Made by a program: the position numbers and the translations under genes. 15,703 nt of DNA from an uncultured Alphaproteobacteria bacterium (GTDB lineage: Bacteria > Pseudomonadota > Alphaproteobacteria > Caulobacterales > Hyphomonadaceae): NCBI GenBank assembly GCA_903831485.1, contig CAIKXW010000272.1, forward strand, positions 1-15,703, read 5' to 3'. Each line of letters starts with the position of its first letter. Position 1 is the stretch's first letter. Below the pieces are notes generated by a model. It searched no databases and was not told the origin of the DNA. It worked only from the letters and a program-made list of their open reading frames with translations. Shown here piece by piece: positions 13,612 through 15,703 of the stretch.

Positions 13612-14796
13612 ATGGCAGTTGCAGGCGCCGGCTATCCGCTTGAGGGGCTGAAAGTCCTCGACTTCTCGCGCGTGCTGGCAGGGCCGTTCGCAGGGCGCAT
13701 GCTGAGCGATCTCGGCGCCGAGGTGGTGAAGGTCGAGCCACCCGAGGGCGATTCGAGCCGGCTGTGGGGCCGGATGACGGCGGGGATCTCCGGCTATTTC
13801 AACATGGTCAACGCCGGCAAGCGCAGCATCGCGATCGACCTGCGCGCACCAGGCGCGCAGGAGCTGGTGCTCGCGCTGGTGAAACAGGCGGATGTTCTGG
13901 TCGAGAACTTTCGGCCAGACGTGATGGCGCGCCTCGGTATCGGCTATGAAACGCTGGCGGCGACCAACCCCGAACTGATCATGCTGTCGATCTCCGGCTT
14001 CGGCCGCGACGGTCCGGAATCGCAGCGCCCGGCCTATGCGCCCATCGTGCATGCCGAGCTTGGCCTGATTGATCGCGTAGGCCGCCAGAAGGGCGTGCAG
14101 CTCGATCTGCCTCTTTCAGTCGCGGATACGAATGCGGGGCTGCACGGGCTCGTCGCGCTGCTCTCGGCCGTGATCATGCGCGCGCGCACAGGCCTCGGCC
14201 AACACATCGACATGGCCATGATGGACGCGACGCTGATGTGCGACGACCAGCTGCATTTCGAGATCGAGGATGCAGAGGCCACACGCAACCTGCCGCCCGA
14301 CATGTGGGAGACGGGCGCGGGGCCGATCCTGGTCTCGGTGGATTTCCGCTGGCTGTGGAAACTTCTGACGTCCGGGTTTGGCGTGGTCGACCCGTCAACG
14401 CCGGAGATGGAGATCGAGACAAAGATTGCAGTGCGGCGCGCAGCCGTCGCCAACTTCATGGGCGGGCTTGCGAGCTGGGACGAGGTCGAGGCGGCGATGG
14501 CGAAGATGAACCTTGCCTGGGGCCGGATCCGTACGGGCAAGGCGCTGCGCGACCAGCCGACGATTGCCCACCGCCAATCAATCGTCGACGTCGATGATCG
14601 CGCCGGCGGCACGCGTCCGATCGTGCAGTCGCCCTATCGCTTCTCGCAGGCCGTCAGCGGCGTGCGCGGCGGCGCGCCGCACAAGGGCGAGCATACGGAC
14701 GAAATCCTGCGCGGGTGGCTTGGGCTGTCGGACAAGGAGATCGACCAACTCGCGGCGCAGGGCATTCTCACGCGCGATAGGACAGGCGAGGACTAG
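13612..14796 (+). CDS. CaiB/BaiF family (class III) CoA-transferase
   Basis: A 394-residue cytoplasmic enzyme, the typical length for the family, which moves CoA between acyl-CoA and a free carboxylic acid through an aspartyl-CoA intermediate. The N-terminal block [38 protein letters not shown] is diagnostic. Other family blocks are [34 protein letters not shown] and ISGFGRDGP. Asp172 in [10 protein letters not shown] aligns with the catalytic Asp169 of formyl-CoA transferase, followed by [14 protein letters not shown]. The substrate cannot be assigned. The ATG at 13612 is preferred over the longer in-frame start at 13531 because GGAG (13601-13604) lies seven bases upstream and homology begins just after it. 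Its stop overlaps that of the convergent chemoreceptor gene. Confidence 0.94.
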   Translation: MAVAGAGYPLEGLKVLDFSRVLAGPFAGRMLSDLGAEVVKVEPPEGDSSRLWGRMTAGISGYFNMVNAGKRSIAIDLRAPGAQELVLALVKQADVLVENFRPDVMARLGIGYETLAATNPELIMLSISGFGRDGPESQRPAYAPIVHAELGLIDRVGRQKGVQLDLPLSVADTNAGLHGLVALLSAVIMRARTGLGQHIDMAMMDATLMCDDQLHFEIEDAEATRNLPPDMWETGAGPILVSVDFRWLWKLLTSGFGVVDPSTPEMEIETKIAVRRAAVANFMGGLASWDEVEAAMAKMNLAWGRIRTGKALRDQPTIAHRQSIVDVDDRAGGTRPIVQSPYRFSQAVSGVRGGAPHKGEHTDEILRGWLGLSDKEIDQLAAQGILTRDRTGED

Positions 14797-15703
14797 GCCG
14801 CCCGGCGCATCTGCTGGACATCGCCGGAAACGACACGCAGGAATTTATCGATCGCATCATTCATCGCAGACGTGGTGGTCGCCAGCCGGTCCGAGACTGC
14901 GCGCATGTCGCCCATGGCGCCGGACGTGCGCGTGGCGTTCTCCGCCAGCGTGCCGATGTCCTGAGCCGTCTGGTCGGCATTGCGCGAGGAGCTGCTGATA
15001 GCGCTGGCGATCTCGCCCGTCGCAGCATTCTGGTCGCTCACCGACGCGGCCATCTGGCTCACAATGCCTTCCACTTCGGACAGCGTCTTCAGCACTTCGC
15101 TGAAAGCCGCTGCGACCCCGCCGACCGACGACTGCATCGCCGAGATGATAGCCTCGATCTCAACCGTAGAGGTCGCGGTCTGGCCGGCGAGTTGCTTCAC
15201 CTCGGAGGCGACGACGGCGAACCCCCTGCCCGCCTCGCCCGCACGCGCGGCTTCGATCGTGGCGTTGAGGGCAAGTAGATTGGTCTGCTGCGCGATTGAG
15301 CGGATCATCTCGACGACTTCGGCAATCTTTGCGCCCTGGCGGCCGAGCGCGTCTACCTCGACCTCGCCCTTGCGCGTCAGGTCGCGTGAGTGACGCGCCT
15401 GGTTCAGTGCGCGCGAAGCCTGGTTGGACAGTTCCTGGATAGAGGCGGTCAGCTCCTCGGCAGCCGCGGCGACGCTTTGCGTCTCGCTCGAGGCCTGGGC
15501 GGACGTGCGCGCGGCGGATGCGGCGCGCTCTGCCGCCTGGCTGGCAGATTCGGTCAGCGCCTCGGCCGTGCGGCGGTTGGCGCCGACATCGCGCGCGGAA
15601 GCTTCGGTCAGTCGCGTGATCTCACCGCGGAACTGCTCGACCGCGCGGGCGAACTGCTCCTGCCGGACCCGCTCGTTCTCGCTTGCGGCAAGCTTCTGTT
15701 CGG
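14793..15703 (-). CDS. Methyl-accepting chemotaxis protein, C-terminal signalling domain (5' end outside window)
   Basis: The frame is open on the minus strand from the right edge to the stop at 14793-14795; about 303 residues are visible. They form the long cytoplasmic coiled coil of a chemoreceptor. The highly conserved hairpin tip reads [40 protein letters not shown], where CheA and CheW bind. Flanking helices are rich in Ala, Glu, Gln and Ser, with an EEL-type adaptation region ([17 protein letters not shown]). There is no C-terminal CheR-tethering pentapeptide; it ends QQMRRAA. The ligand-binding part, and whether it is membrane bound, lie outside the window. Confidence 0.95.
   Translation of the reverse strand, partial: EQKLAASENERVRQEQFARAVEQFRGEITRLTEASARDVGANRRTAEALTESASQAAERAASAARTSAQASSETQSVAAAAEELTASIQELSNQASRALNQARHSRDLTRKGEVEVDALGRQGAKIAEVVEMIRSIAQQTNLLALNATIEAARAGEAGRGFAVVASEVKQLAGQTATSTVEIEAIISAMQSSVGGVAAAFSEVLKTLSEVEGIVSQMAASVSDQNAATGEIASAISSSSRNADQTAQDIGTLAENATRTSGAMGDMRAVSDRLATTTSAMNDAIDKFLRVVSGDVQQMRRAA

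Noticed and set aside
1..15703. CRISPR arrays, tRNA or rRNA genes, insertion sequences, attachment sites
   Set aside because: No regularly spaced repeats, cloverleaf-like segments, transposase motifs or terminal repeats were seen on reading both strands.

Overview
The window reads as chromosomal DNA of a high-GC alphaproteobacterium, most likely from the Caulobacterales/Hyphomonadaceae side. Four things suggest this. A DivL-type kinase carries Tyr in place of the phospho-acceptor His. Two CtrA-type boxes (TTAA-N7-TTAA) lie between flagellar genes. A perfect alphaproteobacterial LexA box (GTTC-N7-GTTC) precedes an imuA-imuB-dnaE2 cassette. GANTC (CcrM) sites cluster in that same promoter. The taxonomic placement is inference from these signals, not from a database search.

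Layout, left to right. Bases 1-849 hold the C-terminal part of a DivL-like kinase (+). Bases 964-2202 encode a secreted beta-lactamase-fold serine hydrolase (+). Bases 2260-4083 hold a two-gene set (+): a small Cys/His-rich secreted protein and an outer-membrane barrel with a His-rich N-terminus, together a candidate metal-handling (copper-type) module of unknown mechanism. It converges on fliP-fliO (-, 4105-5168). A divergent intergenic region with tandem CtrA boxes separates these from flgB-flgC-fliE (+, 5342-6545). fliE converges on the SOS mutasome operon imuA-imuB-dnaE2 (-, 12319 to 6578).

Upstream of imuA is a 317-base intergenic stretch rich in repeats and hairpins. Beyond it lie a RedY/HapK-like lipoprotein (-, 12669-13109), a 54-residue membrane protein (-, 13325-13489), a class III CoA-transferase (+, 13612-14796), and the C-terminal signalling domain of a methyl-accepting chemotaxis protein (-, 14793 to the right edge).

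Several genes plausibly share one regulatory theme. DivL controls the CckA-CtrA phosphorelay in Caulobacter, the fliO/flgB intergenic region carries CtrA-like boxes, and motility is also represented by the chemoreceptor. The mutasome is a textbook LexA target, but its promoter also carries four GANTC sites in 85 bases and a 9-base inverted repeat, which raises the possibility of cell-cycle methylation input. No tRNA, rRNA, CRISPR array, transposase or phage gene was seen.
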